From: Solanum dulcamara
Taxonomy: Eukaryota; Streptophyta; Magnoliopsida; Solanales; Solanaceae
DNA: 64,000 nt
Direction of reading: 5' to 3'
NCBI RefSeq assembly: GCF_947179165.1
Contig: NC_077242.1
Span: 2,480,001 to 2,544,000 of the forward strand
Shown here: positions 49,901 through 61,910 of the stretch, one piece after another
Numbering within the stretch: the first letter of the stretch is position 1
Layout of the letters: every line of letters starts with the position of its first letter
Notes under the pieces: generated by a model
What the model was told of the DNA's origin: nothing
Database searches by the model: none
What the model saw: only the letters and a program-made list of their open reading frames with translations
Position numbers and translations under genes: made by a program

Positions 49901-51746
49901 TGGTACACTTTCCTTATTATCTGTCCCAAAAAAGAATGTCACCTTTCTGTAATTGGAAACAATTTAACTTTAAAATTCTCATTCTACCCTGTGACCTCCA
50001 TATTTATCACCAGCACCTATTTTCCACTTCTAACCCTTAGCCTCAGGGCTAGCATCTCTCCCATGAACAATTCTGTTACTTTTAGGCATTTTCCGTTTTA
50101 CAGAATCAAACATGGCGTGTGCCCTATATTCTCCATAGAAATATAATCCTCTCATGTGCTGTTCACAAAACTTATCCTCAATTATCATTCCGTAACACAG
50201 GTAAACTAGATCCCTTTTGGTATGATTTTGATTTTCTTGTGTTTCTCCTTTCCTCTATTCACATCATTTATACTGCCCTTGGGAAACAGTAAGGTATTAA
50301 GTTTGAAGACAGTAAACATTATTTCTTCACCTGAATTTTTAGTTTCTGGTTTGTGTTAAGAAAAATCTTCCATTCTTTGTCTTTTCTCATTATATTCTTA
50401 GTTTTTTCTTAAATAAATTGATGAAATTGCCCTTAGCATTTTTGGGATGTGCTTTTGAGGATGAAGGTTCTGACATAATGTACCAAGGATCTGAACCTTG
50501 TGCCTGAAAAGATCATGTACATGCAGCAAAGTCAGGAACTTTGTGGATAGAATAATCTATAGCAGAGCTGAGTACCAGATCGTGGTTTAGCACAAGAACT
50601 AGATACTTGGAACACTGAAGAAAACCTGATGCAGAATTCATAAGACAACATTTTCCACCTCCGTTTCCCAAAACAGTAGTACACAAAGAAAAAGAAAATT
50701 TAAGGCCTATTGCTGCATTTTATCCTTATAGGGGAAGGATGACTTTCTTCCACTTGACATATACATACATGGGTTTGTGTGTGCATGTGCACACTCATTT
50801 CTGTTTTGGCAGTTAGGAGAACTTATTAGGAAACAGCATCAATCAATCTACTGTGCATCAACGCCAAAACTAGTTGGGAGAAACACTTCTTGCCTCAAAA
50901 ACTATATAAGAAAATGAAATATTTATGAGAGACATAAAGATATATATAATGAGAATCGTTTTCTTGTGCTGCCAACTAGCAATAAGTTTCTGCCCATTAC
51001 TCTTGATAGTATTCATTAATTTTAATATAAACAACATTGATTGTAAAGTAGCTAGTCTTGATAATTTGGCTTGCTTCTTTTTCTAATAGGAGAATATGAC
51101 ACAATTGATACCAAAAGAAAAGAATTTCCTGCAAAAATTGCTTCTACGACCTCTTAGATAATCCTCCTTTCTCCGGTATGTCTTTGATTACTTCTAATTA
51201 GCTTATAGTTACAGTTCCCACGTTCACTCCTCATATTTGGTAAACATTAATAGCAAGAAAGCCTGGAACAAAAGTCACAGGGGAATACTAAAGAAAGGAA
51301 GAGTATTGTAGTGCCTATAGTATAAGATGGTTATGAAAATACTTAAAGAGGGTGAAATATACCTCGGCGAACAAAAAGGTGGTGAAGGAACTCCATTAAA
51401 ATGATTATATATCGTTGGTTTGTTGCATAGCTTGTGTATTCCTATTTCCTACCATCCTTCCAAAACTATCTTGATATTTGTATGTATTGTTCTACAAATA
51501 GCTATTGCTACAAGCTGTTCATAGTAATGTAATGGTGTGATCTGGGTTGTGTTGCAGGTCTTCGTCTACCACAAAGCTTTTCCTATGCCTGCATTATCAT
51601 TTAAGTTTAATAGCACGGATCCCCTATCTGGTGATGAAGTGGATGACCAAGCACAGTTCATCTCATCTGTTTGTTGGCGTGGTCAGTCCTCTACCTTAGT
51701 TGCTGCGAATTCTATGGGAAATATCAAGCTGTTGGAGATGGCTTAA
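43903..51746 (+). CDS. SPA3/SPA4-like protein (suppressor of phyA-105 family, COP1 partner)
   Basis: Seven coding exons: 43903-44727, 44840-44997, 47330-48281, 48357-48503, 48634-48945, 49259-49318, 51558-51746; 880 residues, frame kept. SPA proteins bind COP1 to form the CUL4-DDB1 E3 ligase core that degrades photomorphogenesis factors such as HY5 in darkness; they act in the nucleus. The N-terminal kinase-like part has [48 protein letters not shown] and [20 protein letters not shown], but lacks a normal catalytic loop. A coiled coil spans about 345-398 ([20 protein letters not shown]). WD40 repeats occupy about 570-880 ([15 protein letters not shown], [32 protein letters not shown], ending [19 protein letters not shown]). 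Short N-terminus and length fit SPA3/SPA4 rather than SPA1/2. Intron 4 uses a GC donor. Confidence 0.95.
45401..45486 (+). repeat. 43-bp tandem duplication in SPA intron 2
   Basis: TTAGGTGTAGTGCGGC(G/T)TTTGGTTGTCTCTGCAGGCAA and following bases occur twice, starting at 45401 and 45444, with one mismatch. Confidence 0.85.
45764..46650. mobile_element. Tourist/PIF-type MITE in SPA intron 2, carrying a LINE insertion
   Basis: Left end GGGGTCGTTTGGTAGGGTGT; right end CACTCTACCAAACGACCCC. TAA at 45761-45763 and 46651-46653 is a 3-bp target duplication as for PIF/Harbinger elements. Without the LINE the element would be about 417 bp (allowing for the 465-bp insert and 5-bp duplication). Confidence 0.85.
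45806..46270 (+). mobile_element. RTE LINE 3' fragment inserted in the MITE
   Basis: Encodes the last residues of the RTE ORF ([20 protein letters not shown] ... [12 protein letters not shown], stop at about 45939), followed by the 3' UTR modules (GCGTACACTCTACCCTCCCC, TGTGGGATTTCACTGGG) and a (TTG)5 tail. TATGG at 45801-45805 and 46271-46275 is the target duplication. It is 5'-truncated, as is usual for LINE retrotransposition. Confidence 0.9.
46656..47163 (+). mobile_element. Second, older RTE LINE 3' fragment in SPA intron 2
   Basis: Starts GGTGAGCCGAAGAAGTATTG and runs through broken ORF-end codons, the GGGTCCTTCGGAAACAACCT module, the CTCTACCTTCCCCAAGC module and a (TTG)n tail near 47163. 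More diverged than the copy at 45806. It directly adjoins the right edge of the MITE. Confidence 0.85.
49878..50170. repeat. Stowaway-like fragment in SPA intron 6
   Basis: CTACTCCATCTGTCCCAATT TATGTGGTACA resembles the left end of the element at 35726. A clear mirrored right end was not found. It lies in the 2.2-kb last intron, whose remainder shows nothing recognisable. Confidence 0.45.
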
Positions 51747-52058
51747 CGTGGTTCATGTTCTCCAAAGGTTTGGGAGTTGCCTTCGGGATAAAAGACGTGA
51801 AAGGTAAGGGTTCTGTATTGATGAATGAATGGCTTGCTGTGAAGAGGTCAACCAGATCGGACACCTTAGCGAACAAGGAGATTGCCATCATCAAGAAACC
51901 AAGATTTTTGCTAGTAGTAATTCATATAGTGGAAGTAGACTCAACTGGAAATACGAGAACATATATTGGTCTTATTGTAAAATGCTGTATATAAAAGGGA
52001 AAGGATGCAAATATAAATTTCTCTCTGTATATTCTGTAATTTCCATAGTTGGAAATTT

Positions 52059-52659
52059 AGGGCCGTACAGGGCAAATCGAATCAAATTGAAAAAAATGGT
52101 TTGACTTGGTTTGGTGTTTGGAAAAAAATCCTGATCATTATAGGGTTGGTTTGGTTTTAATTAAAAAAAGTCAAATCGAACTCAAACCGACTCGATTATA
52201 GATATACTACTTTTAAATTATGTTATACATAAAAATATTTATTAAAATGTAATTTATAAATATTTTTTAAAATTTTTCATAATTTTTTTTTTCTTACATT
52301 TAGATTTTGACTTGAGAAGCCCATCTAAATAATATACAAAAAAAGTCCATCTTATAAAGTTATATTATAAAGTTAAAACTTCAAACAGTGTTCTGCCTCC
52401 ATCTTATATGTTGATATTTTGTACTAGCATTTTTTTTAAGAAGCACTGCTCTGTGATTTTTATTAGATACTATGAAAAACCCGAGAAACTCAAAAAATTC
52501 GAAAAAATCCAAAAAAATCCGAAAAATCCGAGAAAAATTGATATCGAAAAATTTGACTTTTATTGATTTGGTTTGATTTATAGATTTAATAATCCGACAC
52601 AAATAATTTGGTTTAGTTTGTAAAAAGTCCGAACCAATCCGGTCCATGTACACCCCTAG
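52059..52659. mobile_element. Dispersed inverted-repeat element downstream of SPA
   Basis: Left end AGGGCCGTACAGGGCAAATC GAATC and right end GGATTGGTTCGG-complement (CCGAACCAATCCGGTCCATG TACACCCCTAG) are imperfect inverted repeats. The interior repeats CAAATCGAACTCAAACCGA and AAAAATCCGAAAAATCCGAG type blocks. TAGTTGGAA lies just outside the left end (with a few intervening bases) and directly follows the right end, a possible 9-bp target duplication. Confidence 0.6.
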
Positions 52660-52904
52660 TTGGAATGATTTTTTTGAAAGGAACTATGTTAATGTGATCT
52701 CCAGAAAATTCTATGTTTTAGTCTATGAAAACAACTATGCAGAAAAATACAAGCAGCATTTAGAAATCCATGTGTCATATTGGTTCACTCTTGATGATGT
52801 CATATTCAATAACCTTCATTGATAATAGCTAAAAGAGTTTTTTTTTTTTTTAACTTGTGTTCTTGAACTGGGGTCTATCGACTTGGATTGCACTAGGTAT
52901 ATTG

Positions 52905-53165
52905 TTGTTCTTGAAATTAATTGGTTGTTCTTATAGATGCTGTTAGTTTTTGTTTGAGTTTGGTGAACATTGAATAATAATTTGTTTGCACTTACTAGAT
53001 AGTTATTAAATTATTAATACTTCATAAAATCACTATTGTTCTTGAAATTAATTGGTTCTTATAGATGCTGTTAGTATTTTATTTGAGTTTGAGGAACATT
53101 GAATAATAAATAGTTTACACTTGATAGATAGCTATTAAATTGTTAGCACCGCATAAAAACATTCC
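52905..53165 (+). repeat. About 131-bp imperfect tandem duplication
   Basis: TTCTTGAAATTAATTGGTT at about 52909 recurs at about 53040, and the match goes on through ATAGATGCTGTTAGT, TTTGAGTTTG, GAACATTGAATAATAA and TAGATAG(T/C)TATTAAATT. No function seen. Confidence 0.8.
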
Positions 53166-53529
53166 CCCTAGAGTAGTTAATATGAATAAGGGAAACTCTT
53201 ACTATAGCCATTTTTGTACTTTCAATGTACTCTTTCAACAATTATTTCCAGTTTGATTCATCTTAAATCATGATAGAACTTCTTCAACCAAAAATACATT
53301 GTTAAAATTATAATCTAGAAAAAGGGAAAGAACACGAAATAAATGAGGAAAGACATCCTAAAAGTGAATAGTCTACGAGTATTATCTACTTCTTTTATTT
53401 TTGTTGTTTTCTTCAGCATTTTTTATAAAGAGATTATTAAGACAGTTGAATACAACAAAAATAACACACCTAGTATGGATCCCACGAATGAGTTTAAGAC
53501 AGTTGGATGACATGGAAGGAGGGGGGGGG

Positions 53530-53603
53530 GGAGACACATTGGGATTCAAACCCCCATCACTAAGGTGAAGGCGTGGGCTACTCTCCAAGTGAGCTACACC
53601 TCC
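53530..53603 (-). tRNA. tRNA-like sequence (probably a SINE head or tRNA pseudogene)
   Basis: 74 nt on the minus strand. Ends pair as an acceptor stem (GGAGGTG with TGTCTCC, including G-U pairs). A-box-like TAGCTCACTTGG and B-box GGTTTGAATCC are close to consensus, and the T arm can fold. The anticodon arm does not fold convincingly, so no amino acid can be assigned. It is followed on its 3' side by a C-run (plus strand G12, 53519-53530). More likely a SINE head than a working tRNA gene. Confidence 0.4.
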
Positions 53604-53647
53604 ACTTGTTGTCTTAAGATTTTGAATCGAGTGCCCAATTTTGTTTA

Positions 53648-53765
53648 TATGGTATCAGAGTCGAATATTAGTAAGTTCATTCCCACACGGAATTCCACAT
53701 TAAATTTCGTGTGTGATCCCATATCGGGTTGCAATGTTGGACCTGAACATTGTTAGAGGAAACTT
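53648..53765 (+). repeat. Possible LTR-retrotransposon primer-binding site and leader
   Basis: TATATGGTATCAGAGTCGAA (from 53647) contains TGGTATCAGAG, the complement of the plant initiator tRNA-Met 3' end used as primer by many copia elements. The next 100 bp (TTCATTCCCACACGGAATTC, ATATCGGGTTGCAATGTTGG) look like repeat-family sequence. No matching LTR pair was found in this window. Confidence 0.4.
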
Positions 53766-54008
53766 CAATACTCAAAATAGTGAGTCATGAGTTTGTCTGC
53801 CAAGAATTGAAATGTGCAGAGAGAACTTAAAGAAACAAAGCCACAGAGAATAGGGAGGAAAAGGATAAACTTAGTACAAAAACAGGAACAACAATAGGGT
53901 GACAATGATGTGTAAATCTTTATATTACAAAATAATCTGATGTTAATATGTTATTCTCTGGATCTAATCCCCTCCCTTTTTTTCATCTGAAAGGCAGGGA
54001 AAGTATAA

Positions 54009-56431
54009 CTACTTACACTGCTGTTGACCAGTAGTATTAGCTGACAAAACTAGTTTACCAATAAGACGCTGAAGCCTTTTAGCCCCTGGACCTGGTTTAA
54101 GCTTTGTTGGATTTCCAACCTTTAAACAAGAAGGTCTACTGGTACACCAACCCCCCGGTGTGAAGCTACCATTTTTTCGATGGAGTAGTTCTTTATCAAT
54201 CTTGTCTAGAACAGGATCATCTCGCTTGAACTTGCGAGCAAATGCAGCACCACTTGCAATCATTTTTGATGTGTCATTAACGTTGAGATTGTGTGGATGT
54301 TGTTTTGGAGGGAGATCCCAAGAAATATAGTGCATGTCGTGGTTAATAACAGTTGTAGCAAATTCTGGGGCATTGCACGCAACAGTCTGAAAGTAGCCTT
54401 CTGGAGAGGAGACAAAATTTGTGTAGTACATAAGTAAGGTCCTGGGAAGATTATCCCAACCCCATATGCAGTACTCCACAAAAGCGCGAGAGAGGATCAT
54501 CCATGCTGAACCTGTATCAAATTTGTAGCATTTTTCATAACTGCATAAGAAGATAAATCGTATCTATTTTCTACTTGGCTTCTTCACTTTTTTTATTTCC
54601 TTTTCATACTATTTTTGATATGTTTTACTTGAACTGAGGATCTATCAGAAACAAATTCTCTACCTTCACAAGGTAGGGGTAAAGTTGTGTTCACACCACC
54701 CTCCCAGACCCCACTTGAGGAATTACACTGGATATTTTGTTGTTGTTAAGAAGATAAACCATATGGTGGATACATTACACAAAGAGTTCACTTCATTGTC
54801 TATGCAGTTCATGCTGATTCAATGTACTTTCTTCCTAGATCTATCTCATTGTTTGGTCAGAAAGTAATCTATATATTTCATCCATACATAAGATCGACAA
54901 ATGCTTCACCATGTTTCTAGAAAAAAGATTTCAGTGTGGAGAAATACAGCATCAAGTATAAAGACGGTGAATTTCCAACGATAGATATCTAAACCAAATC
55001 TCTGGATTAAGCAATTTTAGCAGGCAAGAACAGTAATTGAGGTCCAACTGATGCAAAATGTCATCGTTTCATCTAACCGCAATAGTTGATACACAAACAT
55101 GCAGGTTGATGGCGTCCAAAGATTAATAGGAAGATAAAAAATGAAAAAAGAAATTGAAACACAAGTTTCAACTGTCTTTAGTGTGGCGGTTTTTCCAATT
55201 TGAGAAGTCTCTGACTGAAAATAATACCAATAGTTCAGCTTCTCTAGGTGTGACAGACTCAGAGTCTTAAGGTTCGATACAAAGTCCTTATCTTAACCAA
55301 GAAAGTATGTCTAGATTAAGGGAAAGGAGTAATGGTACAAGCACAAAATTTTACGGGACCAAAGTAGTATCGTGGCACGTTCTATTTGCTTTTGTGGTGA
55401 ATCAACATCAGTAAACAGCTTCGAGAATACTCAAACAAGTATGTGAATTCAATCATCAAAAACTAACCTGTAAAGAGTTTAAAGGCTGTGGGAAGACCTC
55501 TCCTTGGCGAGACCCAAAATATGTCAGACTTGGTTGTCTTATAGAGCCCAGGGTCTACCATAAGCGGCATTGCCCTTTGACCCCTGAATAGAATTAATCC
55601 AGTTATACAGAAATTAAACCTCAGTACAATACAGTTTCAAAGAACACAAAGTGAAAGATAGAGAGAGGATGGCATACTCTTTCCAACCCAGCCGGCTAGA
55701 GTACTCAATGAAATTGAACTCTCGTTTTAAATCGAAAAAAGTATAGAGTAAATCTGCCAAAAATTAAAGAAAGAAATATAACATAACTACTCAAGACTGA
55801 CTTATGACCAAAAAGAAAGTATTGGCTTTTCTGGTAGAGTTTAAGCTTAACAACCAGAGAACTAACCATCTTGAGTCACCAGTGGATAATCAGAAGCACT
55901 CAGGTTAATAAACCAATCCCAGTCCGGATACTTCTTGAGGAGAATCGCACAGGCATGAAGAGTGTTAGCAACCATGGTAGGTCCACGGTAGGTCACCATG
56001 TTTGCTTTGGTGATCACGTGCACATTCCCAACCTGTGCAAAAATGGGTTCTTTCTCCACTCTGGAAGCAAGCTCTAATCTCTCCTGCACAGATGATTCTA
56101 GGTCCAGATGAACAACATAATAGTTCCGTGGATGATACAGCGCTTGCAGCGTTCTCCAAAGCTTTTCTAGATCACCCTTTGATCCAGATACCAAATAAGC
56201 AAAACGGGGGACAGGAGGTCTAGCGGGAGGGGGTGGAGCTTGGTTAATTTTCGATTCAGCAAAATATGGGCTAGTTTGATTTATCTTGACATGAGATAAA
56301 AAGATTGAATTGATTGTGTGTAATGAAGTAATAAGGCCCATGTTGAAGGAGGTTACGACGAGGAAAAAACACACAAACGCACTTAAAACGAGAGGAAATA
56401 GCCATTTCTTTTCTATGTTCATTGACTTCAT
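54009..56431 (-). CDS. GT14 family (GlcAT14-like) beta-glucuronosyltransferase
   Basis: Four exons: 56431-55867, 55753-55678, 55583-55468, 54511-54009; 419 residues, frame kept at all junctions. GlcAT14 enzymes add beta-1,6-linked glucuronic acid to type II arabinogalactan of arabinogalactan proteins in the Golgi. A type II anchor lies at about 10-33 (WLFPLVLSAFVCFFLVVTSF), then a Pro-rich stem (66-75). The core-2/I-branching domain starts at PRFAYLVSGS (75) and includes LYHPRNYYVVHLD (98-110), VTYRGPTMVANTLHA, DWDWFINLSASDYPL, SPRRGLPTAFKLFTGSAW, SRAFVEYCIWGWDNLPRTLL, SPEGYFQTVACNAPEF and the C-terminal GGWCTSRPSC. Length matches the 384-447-residue Arabidopsis GlcAT14A-C proteins. Activity is inferred from family. 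Confidence 0.94.
54605..54750 (+). mobile_element. RTE LINE/SINE 3'-end fragment in GT14 intron 3
   Basis: Modules GAACTGAGGATCTATCAGAA, CTCTACCTTCACAAGGTAGG GGTAA, CCCAGACCCCACTTGAGGAA and a short (TTG)n end at about 54748, in the same order as in the full LINE 3' end. Lies antisense to the host gene. Confidence 0.75.
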
Positions 56432-59085
56432 TGCTGAACTTTCTCATTTAGTTCACTACTAGCACAAAAAACACAATTCTCATCTACTCAGCATTCCCAA
56501 ACCTATCGGGCCCCAAGAGACTGTTCTTGATTTGCTCTCCAGAATGCCTATTCAAATGGAATCCTTCAATCTACACTCTGCCAAAATGTTGTTCATATAC
56601 AAGTCACCATCTAGAAGCTCAATCCAAAATATACTACTAGTAATATTAAATTAACAAGATAAAAGATACACTCAAAGACTCCGTAAACAACTAGCTAAGA
56701 ATTTGGTAGAATGACAAAATCAAGAATGTACATATAATATATATATTACATAAGCAAGCTAACTTTCAACTATATTATATCTTAATGCGCTTCATATATT
56801 TTATTGGAGAACAAACGTAAGACAAGTAGGAAAGTATTTTTTTAGCAGAAACAGCCAGAATGTTACACCAGGTTCATTGAAAACAGAGAATTTTGAAAGA
56901 AGAATTCAAATAATTGGAAAAATGGTATCATCCCCAAATCAAATCAACTGATGCTATGTTGTTCACGCTCTTCAAAAATATCATCAGGTGTGTCACATAG
57001 TGCATTTTGGAGAACCCAACACAGCTGCAGCATTGAAAGTGAAGAGTACGTGCAACTTTAACATATATGTAAATCAAAATTTAGAATCTCAAATTCATAT
57101 GATTCCACAAATGCATAAACACCCAAAAAGTGAGGAAAGACATAAAAGTAAAAAAAAAAAACAGAAAAACAAACAATCAAAGAAAAAACAGGAAAAAAAC
57201 AATCAAAGAAAACCCATAAGTCAGTAGCCATTAGACAAAAATAGTAAAAAAAAAACAATTTTTTTGTACAATTTAACTCAAATGGGGTGTGAGGTAAAGA
57301 AATTTTTTGTACAAATTTGAATCAGCAGCTAAAATAGCAAAACCAGTGAGCCCAGATAAAAGATTAACCCAGAATTTCAGTACCCATTAGAGAGACTATT
57401 CCGATAAACCCGGCTCAAGTAAAAGTACTCATTAGACAGAAATCAAAAAAAAAAAGAAGAAAAAATGGTGAACGTAAAACAAACGAACAGAATTTTGAAT
57501 CAACAGCTAAAATAGAAATACTAGTGAGTATATAAGCATTACTTCATTAATGGGTATGATTCAAATAAACCCAGAAAAAAAGATTAACAGAGTAACTATA
57601 AGAAAGAAGAAGAACCTCTAATTTTCTCGGCAAATACTTATATGGGTTGGTTTTAGATTCTTGAAGAAACTGGTCCTTTGAGCAGCAAACAATTATATAC
57701 AACAAAAAAATCAGTTTTTTTTTCAAAAGACATAGAAATCAGCTGAAGATAAGAAAATTTTGTTGTTAATTAGTAGACATTAATGGAGGAATTAGAATAA
57801 CAGTAGAAGTTATTAAGGGCAAGAACGTGAGAACAAGGAGGAGTCGCTCACATTTCGTTTTAGATTTTTTGCCTTCTTTTTTTTAATATAAAAATTTGCT
57901 TATATTTCTTTTTTAATATTTTTTTATTTTTTTGGAATTTTGTGTGTAAACTTCATTTTTAGTCTTTCTTGAGTTTGACCATAAAGAAATACTAATGTTT
58001 TGTTTTGGTTACTGTTTTCCTTACTGGAGTCAAAGATTTATTGAAAACGGTTTGTTTATATATTTTCATAAAATAGGAATAAAATTATGTATGTATTAAA
58101 TTTTATAAATTTTGCTCATGGATTACATTAAATTTATTATAATTATTGTTATTATTACTATTTTTAAATTATTTTTTTTTAAATCGCTTTAAAATATTTT
58201 AACTAAATTAAGAATCTATTAAATACAGCCCCTTAGAAAACAAAGTGGATAAACAAGTAAGCACGTTAACGAAGTGCTACTTGCTTATTCACTTTAATTA
58301 GATAGTAATTGAATATTTAATTATATTGTAATTGTAATATCAAGTAGAGTAAGTATTTTCCATGTGTAAACTCCATTTTTAGTCTTTCTTGCGTTTGACT
58401 TGAAAGACAGCAATTATGGCTTTGTTGGCTTATATTAAGTATATAATATAATATAAATATCTTTTTAAAAGTATTACTAAAATGCAATGAGATGAATGAT
58501 ATTTTAATTTTTTTAAACAAAATAACTTTTGAATTCTGGAGCATCGTATTGATTGTAGTTCTAGTTTATTGTTTATGATAGTTATTTGTTATATATATAT
58601 ATTATTGATTGTCATGTTTACTTTCCTTTCGTATTATCTTTTTCATGAATACTTTAAATGATTGTACTTAAGGCTTTCGAAAATATTTCTTTATCTCTAT
58701 AAGTTAAGGCTAAAATATAAATAAATCTTATCATTATCACATCTCACACGTGGAATTATAGTATTGTACTGCATATGCTCATTCTTAATCGGATTTGATA
58801 TCACTACAAATCAAAATTTTAATCATATTATTGAAATCCAAATCTAAGTGATTATGCAAAAGAAGTACAATAAAACTACTAAATTTCAAATCTAAATAAT
58901 TATACCAAAAAATAAGTACAATAAATATTTTTCCAATAGAGATAAAAACTTTCTACTGATCTGAATTTTTATCTCCCTTTGATTTTTTTTTATTCGTGAT
59001 TTAACATTATAACTTTTCAGTACTAATAATGAGAAAGAAATAGAAATCGACAATAAAATAAAATATATATATAAAAAGAAAAAAT
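56432..59085. other. GT14 upstream region and AT-rich spacer
   Basis: The GT14 promoter lies within the first kilobase or so (minus-strand upstream); a leader intron is possible but no splice pair is convincing. Polypurine stretches at 57140-57260. A 37-bp sequence (TGTGTAAACT(T/C)CATTTTTAG TCTTTCTTG and on) occurs at 57943 and again at 58363, exactly 420 bp apart. No gene seen. Confidence 0.5.
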
Positions 59086-61560
59086 AACAACAACAACAAC
59101 AACCCATTAAAATTCCACAACGTGGGGTCTGAAGAGGGTAAAGTGTACGCAGACTTTACTCCTACCAAGGTAGGACGACTGTTTCTGAGAGACCCTCGAC
59201 TCAATAGAAGCATAAAAAGAGGTCAGATAAGGCTAAGAAGTTCAAAGCGATATGGAAAAGCAAATAACAAACGACACTAATAAAATAGAGTAATCAAAGT
59301 ACATAAAATAATGGATAATAAAAGAAATCAGAGCACAAGAAATTATAATGCGCTAATGCGCCTACGAATACGGAAGAATGACGAGACTATGTACTAGCCT
59401 TCTACCCTAATATGGGTCCTCCACACCCTCCTATCTAAGGTCATGTCCTCGGTAAGCTGTAAGTGCGTCATGTCATGTCTAATCACCTCTCCCCAATATT
59501 TCTTCGGCCTACCCCTACCTCTTCTGAAACCATCCATGGACAATCTCTCACACCTCCGCACTGGGCATCTGTGTCTCTCCTCTTCACATGCCCAAACTAT
59601 CTCAGTCGCATTTTCCGCAACTTGTCTTCCACCGAGGCCATTCCTACCTTATCCCGAATAGCCTCATTTCTAATCCTGTCGTTCCTGGTATGCCCACACA
59701 TCCATCTCAACATTCTCATCTCGAAAACTTTCATCTTTTGAACGTGATAGACCTTAACTGGCCAACATTCCACCCCATATAACATAGCCGGTCTAACCAC
59801 CACTTTGTAGAACTTGCCCTTAAGTTGTGGTGACACATTCTTGTCACATAGCACACTGGAAATGAGCCTCTATTTCATCCACCCTACCCCAATACGATGT
59901 GTGACATCATCGTCAATCTCCCCGCTGCCTTGCATGATAGACCCACGGTACTTGAAACTACTTTTCTTTTGGATGGCCTGGTCACTAAGCCTAACTTTCG
60001 CGTCAACCTCCTGAGGTATCTCACTGAACTTGCAATCTAAGTACTCTGTTTTGGTCCTACTCAGCTTAAACCCTTTAGACTCCAAGATTTGTCTCCAATC
60101 CTCCAGCTTAGCGTTAACTCCGCTGCGAGTCTCATCGATCAGGACGATGTCGCCCGCGAAAAGCATACACCATGGCACCTCACCTTGAATTCGTCGCGTC
60201 AATCCATCCATCACCAAGGCAAATAAAAACTGACTAAGAGTTGATCCTTGATGTAATCCTATCACAACTAAAAAGTGCTCTGAGTCTCCTCCTACTGTCC
60301 TTACCCTGATTTTGACACCCTCATACATGTCCTTGATCACCCTAATGTATACCACAGGTACATCTTTAGCCTCCAAACATCTCCATAGTATCTCTTGTGG
60401 AACTTTATCGTAAGCCTTTTCTAGGTCGATGAATACCATATGCAAGTCCATCTTCCTCTCCCTATACTTCTCCACCAGTCTCCTCATAAGGTGGATGGCT
60501 TTTGTAGTTGAGCGTCCCGGCATAAATTCGAACTGGTTTTCTGAAATAGACACGCCTCTCCTCACCCTCATCTCCACCACTCTTTTCCACACTTTCATAA
60601 TATGACTTAGAAGCTTGATACCGCTATAGTTGTTGCACCTCTGGATATCCTCCTTGTTTTTGTATAGAGGGATCATTTCACTCGACCTCCATTCTTCGGC
60701 ATCGTTGTCGTCTTAAAGATGACATTAAACAACCTAGCCAGCCACTCCAAACCTATCGAGGTCGCGCTCTTCCAAAATTCCCCAAGAATCTCATCAGGTC
60801 CGATTACTCTTTCCGAGCGCATCCTATGCACAACACCGTTAACCTCTTTGACCGTAATACTCCTACAATACCCAAAATCGTGACGCCTCCCTATATGTTT
60901 CAAATCTTTCAACACAATCTCTCTATCCCCTTCTTCATTCAAGAGTTTATGGAAGTATGACTGTCCTCTTTGTTTAATGAGGGTCTCCTCTACCAATACT
61001 TTTCCATGCTCGTCCTTAATGCACTTAACTTGATCCACATCGCGTGCCCTTCTCTCCGGCGTCCTGGCTAGCCTGAACAATTTTTTATCCCTGCCTTTAT
61101 CTTCTAGTTCAGCATAAAGGCGCTCAAAAGCTGTCATTTTTGTTGTCGAAACCGCCGACTTCGCCTCCTTCCTCGCTATCTTATAAAGTTCCCTATTCGT
61201 CCACTTCTCCACCTCCTCCTTGCTTTCTATCAATTTCGCATACGCCATCTTCTTTGCTTCTACCTTCCCTTGCACTTCTCCATTCCACCACCAATTTCCT
61301 CGATGCCGACCATGGCTACCTGTCGAGACTCCTAACACTTTTCTTGCTACAACCCTAATAAAACTAGCCGTCCTATCCCACATACTGTTCGCATCCCCAC
61401 TACTATCCCAGGCCTCCATAGCCTTCAATTTCTCTCCCATCTCTAGGGCACTAGCCGTGGTCAAACTCCCTCATCTGATCCTAGATCGGTCATCCCCGAC
61501 CCACTTCTTCCTCGTCATCTTGATTTCTAAATCCATCACCAATATCTTATGTTAGAATAT
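59086..61560 (-). mobile_element. RTE-type LINE, 5'-truncated and inactive
   Basis: Minus strand, about 2.5 kb with (TTG)n tail at the low-coordinate end. ORF pieces: 61464-60673 (linker: KMAYAKLIESKEEVEKWTNR, RARDVDQVKCIKDE, HRMRSERVIGPDEI), 60676-59870 (reverse transcriptase: [68 protein letters not shown]), 59854-59597 (C-terminal: [21 protein letters not shown]), then a broken end with RVWR-type residues. The catalytic FADD is FAGD, a frameshift separates the first two pieces at about 60675, and a TGA interrupts the frame near 61468. The N-terminal endonuclease is missing. It shares its 3' end with the fragments at 12088, 45806, 46656 and 54605. Confidence 0.93.
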
Positions 61561-61765
61561 GGCTACGTGTAATGTAGAAAGTGGAATTCTTAGGAAAAGG
61601 AGAACAAAAAGTGAAAAGCAACTACACTTGTCTTATTTAATTATTATTAAACTCATAATTTGTGAAATTAATCATATCTTTGTCTGCCTCAAACTTAGTA
61701 AATGTATTATCAAGATTTACTGATCGGTGTAACTAAAATAACATATTCGGTATAATCTTACAAAT

Positions 61766-61788
61766 AATAATAATAATAATAATAATAA

Positions 61789-61819
<31 letters not shown>

Positions 61820-61835
61820 AAGAAAAAGAAGAAAT
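61766..61835 (+). repeat. Compound microsatellite (AAT)n(AAG)n
   Basis: About nine AAT units run directly into about eleven AAG units with one interruption. Beside the 5' end of the LINE. Confidence 0.95.
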
Positions 61836-61910
61836 TACCAAATTACACACCTTATATTTCTATATTTTTAATTATTCCCTACCATTTGTAAAAATTTCAA
61901 AAATCTCTCT

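Noticed and set aside
53519..53530. Run of twelve G residues
   Set aside because: Considered as a G-quadruplex or regulatory site; a single homopolymer beside a SINE-like head is more simply slippage.
61140..61555. Plus-strand ORFs opposite the LINE linker region
   Set aside because: Shadows of the LINE ORF on the minus strand, which has clear RTE motifs.
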